DNA from: an uncultured Bacteroides sp.
GTDB lineage: Bacteria; Bacteroidota; Bacteroidia; Bacteroidales; Bacteroidaceae
Reading direction: 5' to 3'
DNA length: 45,114 nucleotides
Assembly (NCBI GenBank): GCA_900553815.1
Contig: USEY01000022.1
Span: 1-45,114 of the forward strand
Part shown: piece by piece, positions 44,857 through 45,114 of the stretch
Numbering within the stretch: position 1 is the first letter of the stretch
Layout of the letters: each line of letters begins with the position of its first letter
Made by a program: the position numbers and the translations under genes
Notes under the pieces: model-generated
What the model saw: the letters and a program-made list of their open reading frames with translations, nothing else
Told to the model about the DNA's origin: nothing
Database searches by the model: none

Positions 44857-45114
44857 GCGTTTCGGATGGTTTTCTTGTGCGGTGAATGAAGAAAAATATC
44901 AGCGACAGAAGAAGAAAAAGTTATCCGGGTGAATTTTCACAATTATATGCTGGAAATGAGAGGGTTGTGGTGAAACATACTGGCGAAGCCTTATCCCCAG
45001 GTGCACTCGCTTAGTAGAGACGTGGCGTGCCGCACTAGTGTCCCATAAAAATATTAACCAAATAATATTTACAATAATTTCATTATAGAAGTGACATATT
45101 GTCAAAGTCAAAAA

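Larger units (their letters stand above)
44732..45114. other. Right-edge intergenic region
   Basis: 383 bp holding the vapE-like gene leader and promoter, an 8-bp array and, near the window edge, small dyads: AAATATTA/TAATATTT (45049-45056 and 45063-45070) and TGACA-TAT-TGTCA (45092-45104). A 70-codon minus frame (44899-45111) has no pattern and is not called. Confidence 0.55.

Noticed and set aside
44986..45003. TTATCCCCAGG as a DnaA-box-like sequence
   Set aside because: It is a single imperfect box without a cluster or AT-rich unwinding element, so there is no support for an origin.
44899..45111. 70-codon minus-strand frame at the right edge
   Set aside because: AT-rich sequence with no start signals or domain; it contains small dyads that look regulatory.

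Overview
The window reads as a chromosomal segment of a gut Bacteroidales bacterium, most likely Bacteroides or Phocaeicola. Promoters match the Bacteroides pattern (TTG, about 20 bp, then TAnnTTTG), Shine-Dalgarno sites are mostly weak, and the protein set is typical: membrane TPR-HTH regulator, 7TM-AraC regulator, GH51/GH2 glycosidases, DUF1599, a BT_3928-like DoxX protein and DUF3874-type VapE. The species cannot be fixed from sequence alone. I see no rRNA, tRNA, CRISPR array, transposase or integrase.

Left part (1-11771, all plus strand) is accessory. At 256-6848 lie a small membrane protein, a MORN/YwqK-repeat protein, a GAD-like/Tdi1-type immunity-like protein, a secreted ankyrin protein, a small membrane protein, a DUF4375 (DMP19) protein and a large secreted protein. 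Part of it (about 3030-5600) is clearly AT-richer than its surroundings. The mix resembles clusters of orphan toxin-immunity genes. From 6817 to 10071 runs a tightly overlapping set of five membrane proteins of unknown function, including a 59-residue one, followed by a transmembrane TPR-HTH regulator (10122-11771).

Centre-left (12584-21919) is a probable seven-gene operon: an unusually GC-rich outer-membrane porin, an imelysin-family lipoprotein, a di-haem c-type cytochrome of the DUF1111 type, a second porin, a mono-haem cytochrome lipoprotein, a RidA-like protein and a fused ResB-CcsA cytochrome c synthase. It starts at a recognisable promoter and ends at a strong hairpin terminator. I read it as a self-contained envelope iron/redox module carrying its own haem-attachment enzyme.

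Centre (22463-36537) is mostly core: an AraC regulator; nadK (minus) divergent from pdxJ-exbB-exbD-tonB; a DJ-1 family gene with ispD and recG; an M23/LysM envelope peptidase; and DUF1599, DoxX-like, tpiA, SPOR and folE genes. Between recG and the peptidase gene lies a degenerate tandem repeat with an exact 22-bp period.

Right part (36688-45114) holds a secreted GH51 arabinofuranosidase and a GH2 beta-galactosidase, which together would trim arabinose- and galactose-containing plant glycans. Back-to-back terminators follow, then two minus-strand genes with strong promoters: a lipoprotein of unknown function and a VapE-like P-loop ATPase that may mark the edge of another accessory island.

Repeats deserve attention. 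Three arrays of 8-bp units with a TnAACT core lie just upstream of genes at 256, 14016 and 44731, and two of them share a 16-bp sequence.
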